Of a stretch of DNA of 46,634 bases, positions 1 to 8,770 are shown piece by piece. The position numbers were made by a program, and so were the translations under genes. The DNA is from Candidatus Nitrosopumilus sp. (lineage in GTDB: Archaea > Thermoproteota > Nitrososphaeria > Nitrososphaerales > Nitrosopumilaceae), in contig JAOUNB010000004.1 in the NCBI GenBank assembly GCA_029881195.1, forward strand, positions 1 to 46,634, in the 5' to 3' direction. The notes under the pieces are model-generated. The model worked only from the letters and a program-made list of their open reading frames with translations, was not told the DNA's origin and searched no databases. Within the stretch, counting starts at the first letter, position 1. Each line of letters begins with the position of its first letter.

Positions 1-57
1 GGCTTACATAAAAGCTAATTGTATTAGTTTTTAACAACCCCAAACAAAATAATCAAT

Positions 58-549
58 ATGCATCCTGATGAAAAAATTCAGGCACATTTAGTTTCAGTAT
101 GGAGGGAATCTAAAAAGTTTTTTTCAATTGGCGGAAAAGAGGGCATGTTGATTTTGACTGATAAACATTTGATGTTTATTCATAAAACAGAATCAAAAAT
201 GAGTTGGTGGAAAGCCATTACTCAAAGACAAGTGATAAATTTTATCAAATCAAAAAATACAATGATTCGTCATGATGGATATGATGAAAAAGAGTTAATG
301 AATGATTTAGAAGATGAGAGAAATATCGAGTTATCATTCAATGATATTTCCAATATAGGTTACGAAGAAAAAGACTGGGGAACTCCATTACTGTTAGAAT
401 ATGAGAAAGACGGAAAACAAGAGAAATTTCAGTATTCAATAGCTCAAGGTTGGGTAAAATATCCTGTTAAAGAGCCCATGAAGTACATGAAGGTTGATTG
501 GGGGCCATTTGTGCAATATATTAAAGACAGACAGAAATTTACAAAGTAA
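58..549 (+). CDS. Conserved hypothetical protein, PH-like domain fold
   Basis: Full ORF; N-terminal pattern 'GGKEGMLILTDKHLMFIHKT' resembles PH-like domains; followed directly by cbiE-like ORF. Confidence 0.6.
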   Translation: MHPDEKIQAHLVSVWRESKKFFSIGGKEGMLILTDKHLMFIHKTESKMSWWKAITQRQVINFIKSKNTMIRHDGYDEKELMNDLEDERNIELSFNDISNIGYEEKDWGTPLLLEYEKDGKQEKFQYSIAQGWVKYPVKEPMKYMKVDWGPFVQYIKDRQKFTK

Positions 550-551
550 AA

Positions 552-1268
552 TTGGGAAAAATTTTTGCTGTTGGTGTCGGGCCTGGTTCTCCAAAATATG
601 TAACTGAAATTGTTAAGGAAATTATTCAGAATTGTGACGTACTAATAGGCTACAAATACACCTTAAAAATAATAGAGCACCTAAGCGAAGGAAAAGAAAT
701 TTACGAGATTACTATGAATGATCAAGAAGAATCCTATCAAAGAATTCTTCCAAAACTTGGTGATAGAACATTAGTGATTCCGTTTACTGGTGATGTGAAT
801 TTTTCAGAGTCAGAAGTAGTAGATAGATTAATAGAAATTTTTGGTAAAGTGGAAATCATTCCAGGAATAAGTTCAATTCAAGTTGCCGCATCAAGAGCTC
901 AAGTTCCTCTAGATAAATCCAAAGTAATTACAATGCATGTTACAACGCCAATTGAAGATAAAAAATTAGAATTGCAAAAAGCATTGATTGATGGTTATAG
1001 TGTAATTTTAGTTCCAAGACCTTGGCCAAAACAACCAGATAAACACTTTATGCCATCAGAAATTGCAATTTATCTTAGACAAAATAATTTTGACACTAGT
1101 AGAATTAAGGTTCATGTTTATGAGGCAATAACAACTGAAAATGAAACGAGTTTTGTAGGAACTGTAAAAGATTTGGAAGGAAAAGAATTTTCAGATTTGT
1201 CTGTAATGATTTTCAATCAAACAAGTTTGGATTCATATATGAATTATCGATGGCAGTGGGAAAATTAA
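552..1268 (+). CDS. cbiE: Cobalt-precorrin-7 (C5)-methyltransferase, CbiE-like
   Basis: SAM-dependent tetrapyrrole methylase signatures 'FAVGVGPGSPKYVT' and 'VEIIPGISSIQVAASR'; TTG start. Confidence 0.8.
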   Translation: MGKIFAVGVGPGSPKYVTEIVKEIIQNCDVLIGYKYTLKIIEHLSEGKEIYEITMNDQEESYQRILPKLGDRTLVIPFTGDVNFSESEVVDRLIEIFGKVEIIPGISSIQVAASRAQVPLDKSKVITMHVTTPIEDKKLELQKALIDGYSVILVPRPWPKQPDKHFMPSEIAIYLRQNNFDTSRIKVHVYEAITTENETSFVGTVKDLEGKEFSDLSVMIFNQTSLDSYMNYRWQWEN

Positions 1269-2161
1269 TTTCCTAGGTTTTTACTTTGGCCTAAAACTAA
1301 ATTGTCTGTGGTTGGAAAGACATACGCCACAATCTTCATCCAAGTATAATCTGGATCATATAATCTATAAAATCCTGCATTCTCAAATGTTATGTTAGCT
1401 GACTCCCCTGGTTCAATCATACCAGTTGAAATTCTTCCATCCGGATCAAAAGGATTGTATCTGTCTCCATAGTTTTCTTTTCCACTAACAATACTGTGAG
1501 ATGCAATGTCATCATTTACTATAGTTATGCTTGTGCCTGGTTGGACTGAGATTCTATCATTAGAAAAGAATCGCAGAGAACTTGCAGTGTTAACTCCAGG
1601 AGTCAGATCATCAGCTGTTTTTTGCATAGACGAACCTCTAAGAATGTGAATGGTCAGATCATTTGATTTTTTTGATTCTATAGAAACTGGAGTTATCTTA
1701 GATAGTTTGGATAATTTTGTAGTGTAAAGTATTTTGTAGCTGTCATCGGTGGTCGTAATTCTTCCGGTAAATCCATAAACTGATGCATCTTTACTTTCTT
1801 CAATTAGTCTTCCAAAGAAACTAATCGAAGTGTCAAATCCATTTGGACTTTCTATGTTCCCATTAATTCTAATATATTGACCTTGACGTAAAAACTTGCC
1901 ATTTAATTGAGAGATTACAAATTCTTCATCATCTAATGTTACAAATCCATCTTCTGTTACAAAGTTAATTGTACTTCCACTTTGTTTTTGAGAAGAGATT
2001 CCTAGATCAATTTCAGACACTTTAATTGATTCTTCAGTTACAGCAAATCCGGATCCTTCTAAGAGAAATGCTTGGTTTTCAGAGATTTCAGCAAATGATT
2101 CATTTATGAAATATCCTGATGAAATCATAAGTAATGTTAGTAGAAATACAGTTGCCCTCAT
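1265..2161 (-). CDS. Secreted protein with C-terminal cupredoxin-like domain
   Basis: N-terminal signal peptide; C-terminal 'GTSITIVNDDIASHSIVSG...GESANITFENAGFYRLYDPDYTWMKIVAYV' is plastocyanin-like but lacks Cys/His in the CxxH position. Confidence 0.65.
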   Translation of the reverse strand: MRATVFLLTLLMISSGYFINESFAEISENQAFLLEGSGFAVTEESIKVSEIDLGISSQKQSGSTINFVTEDGFVTLDDEEFVISQLNGKFLRQGQYIRINGNIESPNGFDTSISFFGRLIEESKDASVYGFTGRITTTDDSYKILYTTKLSKLSKITPVSIESKKSNDLTIHILRGSSMQKTADDLTPGVNTASSLRFFSNDRISVQPGTSITIVNDDIASHSIVSGKENYGDRYNPFDPDGRISTGMIEPGESANITFENAGFYRLYDPDYTWMKIVAYVFPTTDNLVLGQSKNLGN

Positions 2162-2344
2162 GATTAAATTCTCTTTTAATTTGGTTTATAATTTGCTACT
2201 AAATTATTTTAGATTAATCTAGTAGTTAGTCTAAACATCAATTTTTGAGACCAGATTATTTGTTTTTTAGGAAGAAAAGAAGTAATTTCAGATGCCTATT
2301 CATTTCTGTATTTTCGAGGAATTTTGCAAGTATTAATTCAGAAA

Positions 2345-3163
2345 TTATTTTTTTATTTCAAAATATAGAGAGTTATGATCTGATATCTTCTTTACAAAAT
2401 GCATAAAACGTTCTTTTGAGATATTCTCAGAGTCATGATATTCACGCCAACCAGAAACTTTTACTTCTGCGTTTATTCCCACTTTATTAAATAAAATATG
2501 GTCACTAGCTAGTACATGATCTAGATTTCCAAACATCTTCTTCCCATTGGTCCAAGTATGATCAAAGTCTTTTTTTAAGAATTTCATTTCTCTGTTTTTT
2601 GCGTTTCTTGCCATTTTTTTGAGCTCAGTTTCAGCATCAATATCTTTTTTGAACGGATAATCTAGTCCCATTGTATTCAAATCACCAGTAATGATGAATT
2701 TTGCTTTGTTATTTCCTTTAGCAGTTTTGTCAAGTTTCTTTTTAAGATCAAATGCGTTTTTAAATTGATCATCTCTTATTCCGAATCCAACTGGGATTGT
2801 ATGGCTTTTTGTATGCAGGAATAATAAAGAATAATTTTCATCGCCAATTTTGAATGTGGTTAGTGTTCCGGGTCGTAGGTATGTGTTTTTTCTATTAAAT
2901 TCGGTTCTTTGAGTAGTAAATGCTTGCAACTTATTCCTAGTACCAACAAGAATTTCTTGGGATTGTTTTCCTTCGGTAATAAAAAAACTATGATTAGGGA
3001 AACGTTCCATCATGTGAGAATAGACATGTTTTCCCGTTACTTCATAGATTGCCATTACATCAGGATTGAATTTTTCAATATGATCTAAAATTCCTTTAAC
3101 ATCTTTATTTTTGAGTTTAAAGTGTTTTACGTTCCAAGATAAAACTGAAAATAATTTAGACAT
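2345..3163 (-). CDS. Endonuclease/exonuclease/phosphatase family protein
   Basis: Motifs 'SWNVKHF', 'GDLNTMG', 'LDHVLAS', 'SDHNSLYFEI' typical of the EEP superfamily. Confidence 0.8.
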   Translation of the reverse strand: MSKLFSVLSWNVKHFKLKNKDVKGILDHIEKFNPDVMAIYEVTGKHVYSHMMERFPNHSFFITEGKQSQEILVGTRNKLQAFTTQRTEFNRKNTYLRPGTLTTFKIGDENYSLLFLHTKSHTIPVGFGIRDDQFKNAFDLKKKLDKTAKGNNKAKFIITGDLNTMGLDYPFKKDIDAETELKKMARNAKNREMKFLKKDFDHTWTNGKKMFGNLDHVLASDHILFNKVGINAEVKVSGWREYHDSENISKERFMHFVKKISDHNSLYFEIKK

Positions 3164-3265
3164 GTCTCATCAATTTTAGAATTTAACTAAAGATAATTAA
3201 TCATATCTAAAAGACAAAAAGAGGTCAAAATTCATTGGTATTGATTAAGAAATTGATATAAGAAA

Positions 3266-3802
3266 TTAGAATCCAGGCATCTCAAAACCATCTTGTTGAG
3301 CCAATTCTAGCATATAAAATTCAAGATACCCTCCTGCTAAAAGAAGTGCTACAACAATTCCAATTTCTATTGCTGTTGGTTTGATAAACGAAGTTAGATT
3401 AATTTTCTTAGTGATTGCCCTAATTAAAATAAAACTTCTAGAAATTCCTAACGAGTATGCTGTAATCTCCATTAGTCCGAATGGGGATAAGAAAAGAATT
3501 GCAAGTGGAGGAACGTCTGCCAGAATGGGGGCAGTGGTAGTAATTGCTGCAAAAGCAAATCCGGTAGACCAAGCAGCAAATAATCCCCATGCTACCCCAA
3601 ATCCAGGAATAAACATTGGTAATGCAATAGTAGTATTATGTGCAAAGATTCCAAACGCATCAATGTCTAATATCAGCTCCTCAAATTCAGCCATGAACAT
3701 TTTAGCTTCCTCATCGCTTACGGTTGACATAGAACCAATTTGATAAGCAGTAGTAAAAATTATTAGAAATATAAAAAATATAATTATTCGAATTTTATTC
3801 AT
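3266..3802 (-). CDS. Stage II sporulation protein M (SpoIIM)-like membrane protein
   Basis: Multiple TM segments; 'FAHNTTIALPMFIPGFGVAWGLFAAWSTGFAF' and 'LFLSPFGLMEITAYSLGIS' resemble the SpoIIM/DUF95 family. Confidence 0.7.
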   Translation of the reverse strand: MNKIRIIIFFIFLIIFTTAYQIGSMSTVSDEEAKMFMAEFEELILDIDAFGIFAHNTTIALPMFIPGFGVAWGLFAAWSTGFAFAAITTTAPILADVPPLAILFLSPFGLMEITAYSLGISRSFILIRAITKKINLTSFIKPTAIEIGIVVALLLAGGYLEFYMLELAQQDGFEMPGF

Positions 3803-3872
3803 ATTGGCATTGGTAATGAATGATATTTGAGGGTTAGTGTAAGCGCAGATTTAATTAAACCAGATAATATTT

Positions 3873-5324
3873 TTGGATATGAAAAAGGAATTGTCTTTTG
3901 CATTAAATTATGCATTAAACAAAGGATTCCAGATTCATCCAGATGCTTTTAAAATCTTAGAAAATGTTGATGTAAAAAAACTAGAGAAAGTAATTAAAGA
4001 AATAGTAAGGGAGAAAGCTAGACAAAAACTATTTCAGATTAGTCAAGATGATTTGGAGACATATTTAGGAATTAAGGAGGATCTTACATTACAAAATGAA
4101 GTAAATGTAATATCTGAGCCTACAAGTAGAATAACATCGGGAGAGGGGGTAAAAGGTTACAATGCTTTATTTTCAAGTCGTTTTAACAAGCTTAAACGAA
4201 TAATTTCAGATAGGCCAGAATCAAGATTGCTCAAATCTGCAGCTTCTGTGAAAACAATAAAATCTGATGATGATATCTATATTTGCGGTCTTGTCACCAC
4301 AAGAAATATTGAAAGAAACATTACTAAATTGATTTTAGAAGACCCATCAGGCATTTTTGAGGGCATTATTTTTGATAATGAATTACAAAAGATAGCAAAT
4401 ACTCTTTTAATGGATCAGTTCGTTATGGCAAGAATTAGTTTAGGAAAAAATTCTGGATATATTATCAAAGATTTGATTTTGCCAGATATTCCAGATCAGG
4501 CTAAAAATAAATCAGAATCTGAAGCGTATGCGGTTTTTCTGTCTGATCTTCATATTGGAAGTAAGTACTTTATGGAAGAGGAATTTTCCGAGTTTATTTC
4601 TTGGCTATCAAGTCCTGATCCTGTTGCAAGAAAAATTCGTTTTGTGTTAATAGGTGGAGATGTGGTAGACGGGGTTGGAATTTACCCAAATCAGGATAAA
4701 GAGTTAGTTTGTCAGACTATTCAAGAGCAGTTAAAAAAAGCAGAGAATTTGATTGATAAGATTCCAAAAAATGTAAAAATTATCATAATGCCAGGTAATC
4801 ATGATCCTGGAAGACGAGCACTTCCTCAACCTGCCATTCCAAGAAAATACAACTCAGGTTTGTGGGAAAGAGAAAACGTAGTAATGGTTGGAAATCCAGC
4901 TATGATATCATTAAACGGAGTTAAAATTATGATGTTCCATGGTCAAAGTATTGATGATATAGTAAAGACTACACCAGGTCTAAGTTATGATAAACCAACT
5001 AATGTAATGAGACATCTTTTAAGAGCAAGGCATCTCAGTCCTATTTATGGCAGCCAAACGCCAATAGCACCCGAAATAGAAGATCTTTTAGTTATTGAAG
5101 ATATCCCCGATATTTTTCATGTAGGTCATGTTCATAGGGCAGAACTAGACATGTACAAGGGAATTTTGTTAGTTAATTCAGGTTCATGGCAAAAACAGAC
5201 ACCTTTTCAGGCTAGTGTTGGAATGACTCCAAATCCAGGAATAGCCATAATGGTAAATCTTAAAACTTTTCAAGTCTTCCATGAAAATTACAGTTCAAAT
5301 TCAAACAATATCTTGCAAAGTTAA
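3873..5324 (+). CDS. polB: DNA polymerase II (PolD) small subunit DP1
   Basis: Calcineurin-like phosphoesterase motifs 'DLHIGS', 'GGDVVDGVG', 'PGNHDPGRRALPQPAIP', 'FHGQSIDD', 'HVGHVH'. ATG at 3879 is an alternative start to the TTG at 3873. Confidence 0.95.
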   Translation: MDMKKELSFALNYALNKGFQIHPDAFKILENVDVKKLEKVIKEIVREKARQKLFQISQDDLETYLGIKEDLTLQNEVNVISEPTSRITSGEGVKGYNALFSSRFNKLKRIISDRPESRLLKSAASVKTIKSDDDIYICGLVTTRNIERNITKLILEDPSGIFEGIIFDNELQKIANTLLMDQFVMARISLGKNSGYIIKDLILPDIPDQAKNKSESEAYAVFLSDLHIGSKYFMEEEFSEFISWLSSPDPVARKIRFVLIGGDVVDGVGIYPNQDKELVCQTIQEQLKKAENLIDKIPKNVKIIIMPGNHDPGRRALPQPAIPRKYNSGLWERENVVMVGNPAMISLNGVKIMMFHGQSIDDIVKTTPGLSYDKPTNVMRHLLRARHLSPIYGSQTPIAPEIEDLLVIEDIPDIFHVGHVHRAELDMYKGILLVNSGSWQKQTPFQASVGMTPNPGIAIMVNLKTFQVFHENYSSNSNNILQS

Positions 5325-6503
5325 ATCATCTTTGAATGTCTTTTTTATCATTTCAGAAGAGACGGTAAGTTTGTATTTTTTTGTTCTGCCGTGAATTCCT
5401 TGATGAATTAGTCTGCCTGTAATAATTCCTGACAGTTCAATCTCACTAAGCATTTGTGTGATTCTCCTTTGGGTAAGCTCGTCTCGTCCAACCACTTTAC
5501 AGAGATTTTTGTATGATGAGTAAATCTCTCCGGTAGATGAACCATTTGCCTTCATTATTGCTAGAATTACAAGTTTTTCATGAAGAGGATATGACTTAAG
5601 GGAAGTTTCTTCCTTATTTTCTTCAATTTTTTGGGTAGCTTCTCTTACGTGATCAATTGTGACTTTATCAGATTGTTGGCGTTCAGCAATTTCCCCTGCA
5701 ACGCGAATTAAATCAATTGCTCTTCGAGCATCACCATGTTCTCCTCCTGCTAGAGCTGCACATAGATTTAGGGTTGGTTCTTCTACTGAGTTTTCTACAA
5801 AAGATTCGTGTATTCTTTCTTCAAGAATTTTTTTAAGTTGTTCAACATTATAGTTTGTAAAGACGATCTCTTCTTCACCTAAACTGCTAATCACCCTAGG
5901 ATCAAGTTTTTCTTTAAATGTCAAATCATTGGAAATTCCAACTAAGGTTAAAGAACCATTTTTTAGGCGTTCATTTGCCCTAGTAAATTGATAAAGAATG
6001 TCTTTTCCTGTTTTGGCTACTAATTGTGCCAAATAATCAATCTCATCAATTACAATTATTGCATTTAGTTTATTTTCGTCTATATTATTGAGTAATCTTT
6101 TGAAAACTTCGCTTGTGGCTAAGCCTGTAGATGGTAATTCCTTTTCAGATAGGTCCAATTGCCTGCCTAGACTAACCAATAACCCATAAAGCGTTGTTTC
6201 ATCTTTAGAATTTGAATATATTAATTTAATAGGAAAATTTGATTTTTCTACTCTTTCTTGAATTTTTGAAAGTACTTTTTTAACTACTAATGTTTTACCA
6301 GTTCCAGGCTTTCCGTATACTAGTAGATTAGATGGTCTTGATTGTTTTAGAATTGGTAATAATGATTGGGTGACTTGTTCTTGTTCGGAATTTCGATGAT
6401 GTATGGTGTTTGGTATGTATGTAAAATGAAGAATATCCCTATTTTTAATGATTGATTTTCCAAATTCTGCTGCATCCAACATTCTATCGATAGGATCAGA
6501 CAT
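5301..6503 (-). CDS. cdc6: Orc1/Cdc6 family replication initiation protein
   Basis: Walker A 'VYGKPGTGKTLVVKK', Walker B 'NAIIVIDEIDYLA', C-terminal winged helix. ATG start chosen at 6503; the track uses a GTG at 6509. Convergent 24-bp overlap with DP1. Confidence 0.95.
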   Translation of the reverse strand: MSDPIDRMLDAAEFGKSIIKNRDILHFTYIPNTIHHRNSEQEQVTQSLLPILKQSRPSNLLVYGKPGTGKTLVVKKVLSKIQERVEKSNFPIKLIYSNSKDETTLYGLLVSLGRQLDLSEKELPSTGLATSEVFKRLLNNIDENKLNAIIVIDEIDYLAQLVAKTGKDILYQFTRANERLKNGSLTLVGISNDLTFKEKLDPRVISSLGEEEIVFTNYNVEQLKKILEERIHESFVENSVEEPTLNLCAALAGGEHGDARRAIDLIRVAGEIAERQQSDKVTIDHVREATQKIEENKEETSLKSYPLHEKLVILAIMKANGSSTGEIYSSYKNLCKVVGRDELTQRRITQMLSEIELSGIITGRLIHQGIHGRTKKYKLTVSSEMIKKTFKDDLTLQDIV

Positions 6504-6504
6504 A

Positions 6505-6528
6505 CTCACACACCATCATTTCCACTAT
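6505..6528. repeat. Left arm of inverted ORB-like pair
   Basis: ctcacacaccatcatttccactat; inverted counterpart at 6647-6672. Lies directly upstream of the cdc6 ATG. Confidence 0.75.
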
Positions 6529-6530
6529 GT

Positions 6531-6646
6531 ATCATATTGATATCTAAATTAAGAGAGTAAAGAATACAATAGTAATTGTAATTCAGTTTGTAATTAATTA
6601 TTTTTAGTTAGTTTAGATTTTCTTTTTAAAAAAAATAATTAAAAAA
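6531..6646. other. Candidate DNA unwinding element (AT-rich)
   Basis: Almost entirely A/T between the two inverted ORB-like arms, including tctttttaaaaaaaataattaaaaaaat; also probably contains the cdc6 promoter. Confidence 0.55.
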
Positions 6647-6672
6647 ATAGAGTGGAAATATAGGTGTGTGAG
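6647..6672. repeat. Right arm of inverted ORB-like pair
   Basis: atagagtggaaatataggtgtgtgag; reverse complement shares CTCACACACC and ATTTCCACT with the left arm. Confidence 0.75.
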
Positions 6673-6741
6673 TAATCCTAACATGGAGTTAACAATTTTG
6701 TTATTGAAATGTTAAGAAAATATCTAAAAAGCCTATTTTAC

Positions 6742-6763
6742 CCCCTTTATTTCCACTCCAGGC
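6742..6763 (-). repeat. ORB-like element 1
   Basis: cccctttatttccactccaggc; reverse complement GCCTGGAGTGGAAATAAAGGGG resembles the archaeal Origin Recognition Box (TTCCAGTGGAAAC-AAGGGG type). Confidence 0.85.
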
Positions 6764-6802
6764 GTTAAGATAGGTGTTAACATTGTGAATATCTTGGAAA
6801 TA

Positions 6803-6824
6803 CCCCTTTATTTCCACTCCAGGC
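6803..6824 (-). repeat. ORB-like element 2
   Basis: Exact 22-bp copy of element 1, 61 bp away, same orientation. Confidence 0.85.
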
Positions 6825-6983
6825 ATGGAAATACCAGAATTCCAATCTATTTTATCAAAATAATTGTTAATAACAAAAAATAGGCCAGGCAGGGGCCAGG
6901 CAGTCAACGTTAACAAACTAATTAGTTAACAAAGATTCTTGGATCAGTTGAACTGTTAATGACTGATCCATTAGATCTCAAAG

Positions 6984-7388
6984 ATGACAAAAAAACGTAT
7001 TCGAATAGACATGGAGGATTCAGACGGAGCAAGATATGATATTAAATTAGAAGGTAATGTTACTAGAGAAAAGGTTCTTAAAATATTTGAAATGATGGAC
7101 TTAATGAATATTGAAGAGGAACAATCTGAAGCAACAAATATGGATTCAGTTGGCTCTAAAATATGGTATATTGTAGATAAATTCTTTCCTATGGGTAAAT
7201 TCACCTCTTCAAATATACTTGAAAAATATGAAGATGAATTCAATGAACCAATAAAACTTAGTATTATTTCCACTTATTTGTCTAGATTTTCTTCAAAAGG
7301 CAGGGTAGATAGATCAAGAACAGGTAGAGAATGGACATATCAAACTGTTAAGATAGGACAAAAACAAGAATTATCATCTAAGAAATAG
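6984..7388 (+). CDS. Origin-adjacent conserved protein, winged-helix-like C-terminal half
   Basis: 134-aa ORF; predicted HTH 'FTSSNILEKYEDEFNEPIKLSIISTYLSRFSSKGRVDRSRTGREWTYQ'; the first coding region past the origin. Confidence 0.7.
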   Translation: MTKKRIRIDMEDSDGARYDIKLEGNVTREKVLKIFEMMDLMNIEEEQSEATNMDSVGSKIWYIVDKFFPMGKFTSSNILEKYEDEFNEPIKLSIISTYLSRFSSKGRVDRSRTGREWTYQTVKIGQKQELSSKK

Positions 7389-7539
7389 TGACTTTTCTTA
7401 TCAATAACCTATCTTTTCCAAGAATCACCTTAACATATTCACCCTTTTGAATATCCATATATTTTCTAAATTGTTTAGGAATAGAAATTGTTCCTGCAGA
7501 AGTAATTTTTACTAAAACTTCGTTTTCCTGTACAGACAC
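7378..7539 (-). CDS. AbrB/SpoVT-like (swapped-hairpin) small DNA-binding protein
   Basis: Missing from the ORF track because it is under 60 aa. Translation from GTG at 7539: MSVQENEVLVKITSAGTISIPKQFRKYMDIQKGEYVKVILGKDRLLIRKVTIS*; AbrB pattern 'TSAGTISIPKQFRKYMDIQKGEYV'. Confidence 0.75.
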   Translation of the reverse strand: MSVQENEVLVKITSAGTISIPKQFRKYMDIQKGEYVKVILGKDRLLIRKVTIS

Positions 7540-7674
7540 ACACTCATTATAATTTAATAATATATATAATTTATTAAAATCTATATTTATTAATTTATAA
7601 TAAAATAAAGATAATTTGATGTAAACTATACTAAATTATTACAAAACAAATTTCAAAACACTCGAAAAATTTTC

Positions 7675-8280
7675 TTATGCAATAGAAGGATTGTTTTGAA
7701 CTTCCTCAACTTTGGCTAATCCCTTTTCAGTGATTGAATATGTATATGGTTTAGATTCTGTATTTCTTTGAACATAACCCTCCTCAAATAATTTCTTCAT
7801 TAATCTGGAAGTATGCTCTCTGCTTCTCTTTAATGTGATTTGTATATCACGTGATGTCATAGTTTTGTTTGTGATTAGTTGCAACACGTAATTTGTTGGG
7901 TTTGTATGTTCAATATTTGATAAATTAGGCATAGAAATTGATTTCTCTTGTTTGATATCGGGAGTAATTACCGAATCAATGGATTTCTCTTTAACCTCAT
8001 TCTTACTTAATTTCTCTAAGAATTGCTTTAGTTCCAAGTTTGGATCTTCAGATTTTTGTTCAGTTCCTTGTATCTCTAATGCATCTAGGCGTATTTTCAT
8101 ATCAATTAACTGCCTTTCATAATACTCTAGTCGTTCAGATTGAGATACATCAAACATTTCATTCTTAGTTTTAATGAAAGGACGAACTTTGTAGAAGACA
8201 TACAATCCACCTAAACCAACCAAAAATGCCAAAATCACACCTAAAATCACTTCAGGTTCAGGAATTTCAATTAACATCAT
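7675..8280 (-). CDS. Membrane-anchored winged-helix transcriptional regulator
   Basis: N-terminal TM 'VILGVILAFLVGLGGLYVFYKVRPF', coiled coil, C-terminal wHTH 'TNKTMTSRDIQITLKRSREHTSRLMKKLFEEGYVQRN'. Confidence 0.7.
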   Translation of the reverse strand: MMLIEIPEPEVILGVILAFLVGLGGLYVFYKVRPFIKTKNEMFDVSQSERLEYYERQLIDMKIRLDALEIQGTEQKSEDPNLELKQFLEKLSKNEVKEKSIDSVITPDIKQEKSISMPNLSNIEHTNPTNYVLQLITNKTMTSRDIQITLKRSREHTSRLMKKLFEEGYVQRNTESKPYTYSITEKGLAKVEEVQNNPSIA

Positions 8281-8404
8281 AACTTTTACGCCTGATTTGT
8301 GATTTATCGTGATTGAACAATATTATTTCACACTTTAGATTAACTATCTCACATACTTTATCACAAAGAACTCTAATGAACATTAATTACTATAATCACA
8401 TATA

Positions 8405-8767
8405 TCACATATTACATGCCTGTTGAATGAGCTTATCTATCACATTAATCACCTCATCTTCTCTTTCAGGAAAAACATTACTATCATTAATCACACTAAT
8501 CTGTTCTGAGAGTTTTGATATCACATCAATATCATCAGGTAAAAGTATGCCCAAACCTCGTAAAAGTATGATTGAATAGAATAATCCAATCAATTTATCT
8601 CTAGATTGCCCAACTTGCCTGTAATACGCACCTTTACTAATAGAAAAGTTGGATTTGAGAAGATCCTTTTGATTTAAAATAATTTCAATTTGTCTCTCTG
8701 TAAACAGTGATTTTTTGATAATTTCACGTATAATATTATTAAAATTAGATTTTTCTAACTCGGTCAT
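8405..8767 (-). CDS. Conserved hypothetical protein, possible small regulator
   Basis: ORF 8405..8797; internal start MTELEKS at 8767 preferred because upstream residues overlap a palindrome and look non-coding. Confidence 0.5.
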   Translation of the reverse strand: MTELEKSNFNNIIREIIKKSLFTERQIEIILNQKDLLKSNFSISKGAYYRQVGQSRDKLIGLFYSIILLRGLGILLPDDIDVISKLSEQISVINDSNVFPEREDEVINVIDKLIQQACNM

Positions 8768-8770
8768 AGC

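Larger units (their letters stand above)
6505..6970. other. Probable chromosomal replication origin (oriC)
   Basis: Non-coding region next to cdc6 with two ORB-like repeats (6742-6763, 6803-6824), an inverted ORB-like pair (6505-6528 and 6647-6672) around an AT-rich segment, and four GTTAAC sites. The ORF 6701..6916(-) inside it is considered spurious. Confidence 0.85.

Noticed and set aside
3381-3743. 120-aa plus-strand ORF
   Set aside because: Fully antisense to the SpoIIM-like membrane protein gene; a shadow ORF.
6701-6916. 71-aa minus-strand ORF in the track
   Set aside because: It lies across the ORB-like repeats and GTTAAC sites; composition reflects the repeated origin elements, not a protein family.
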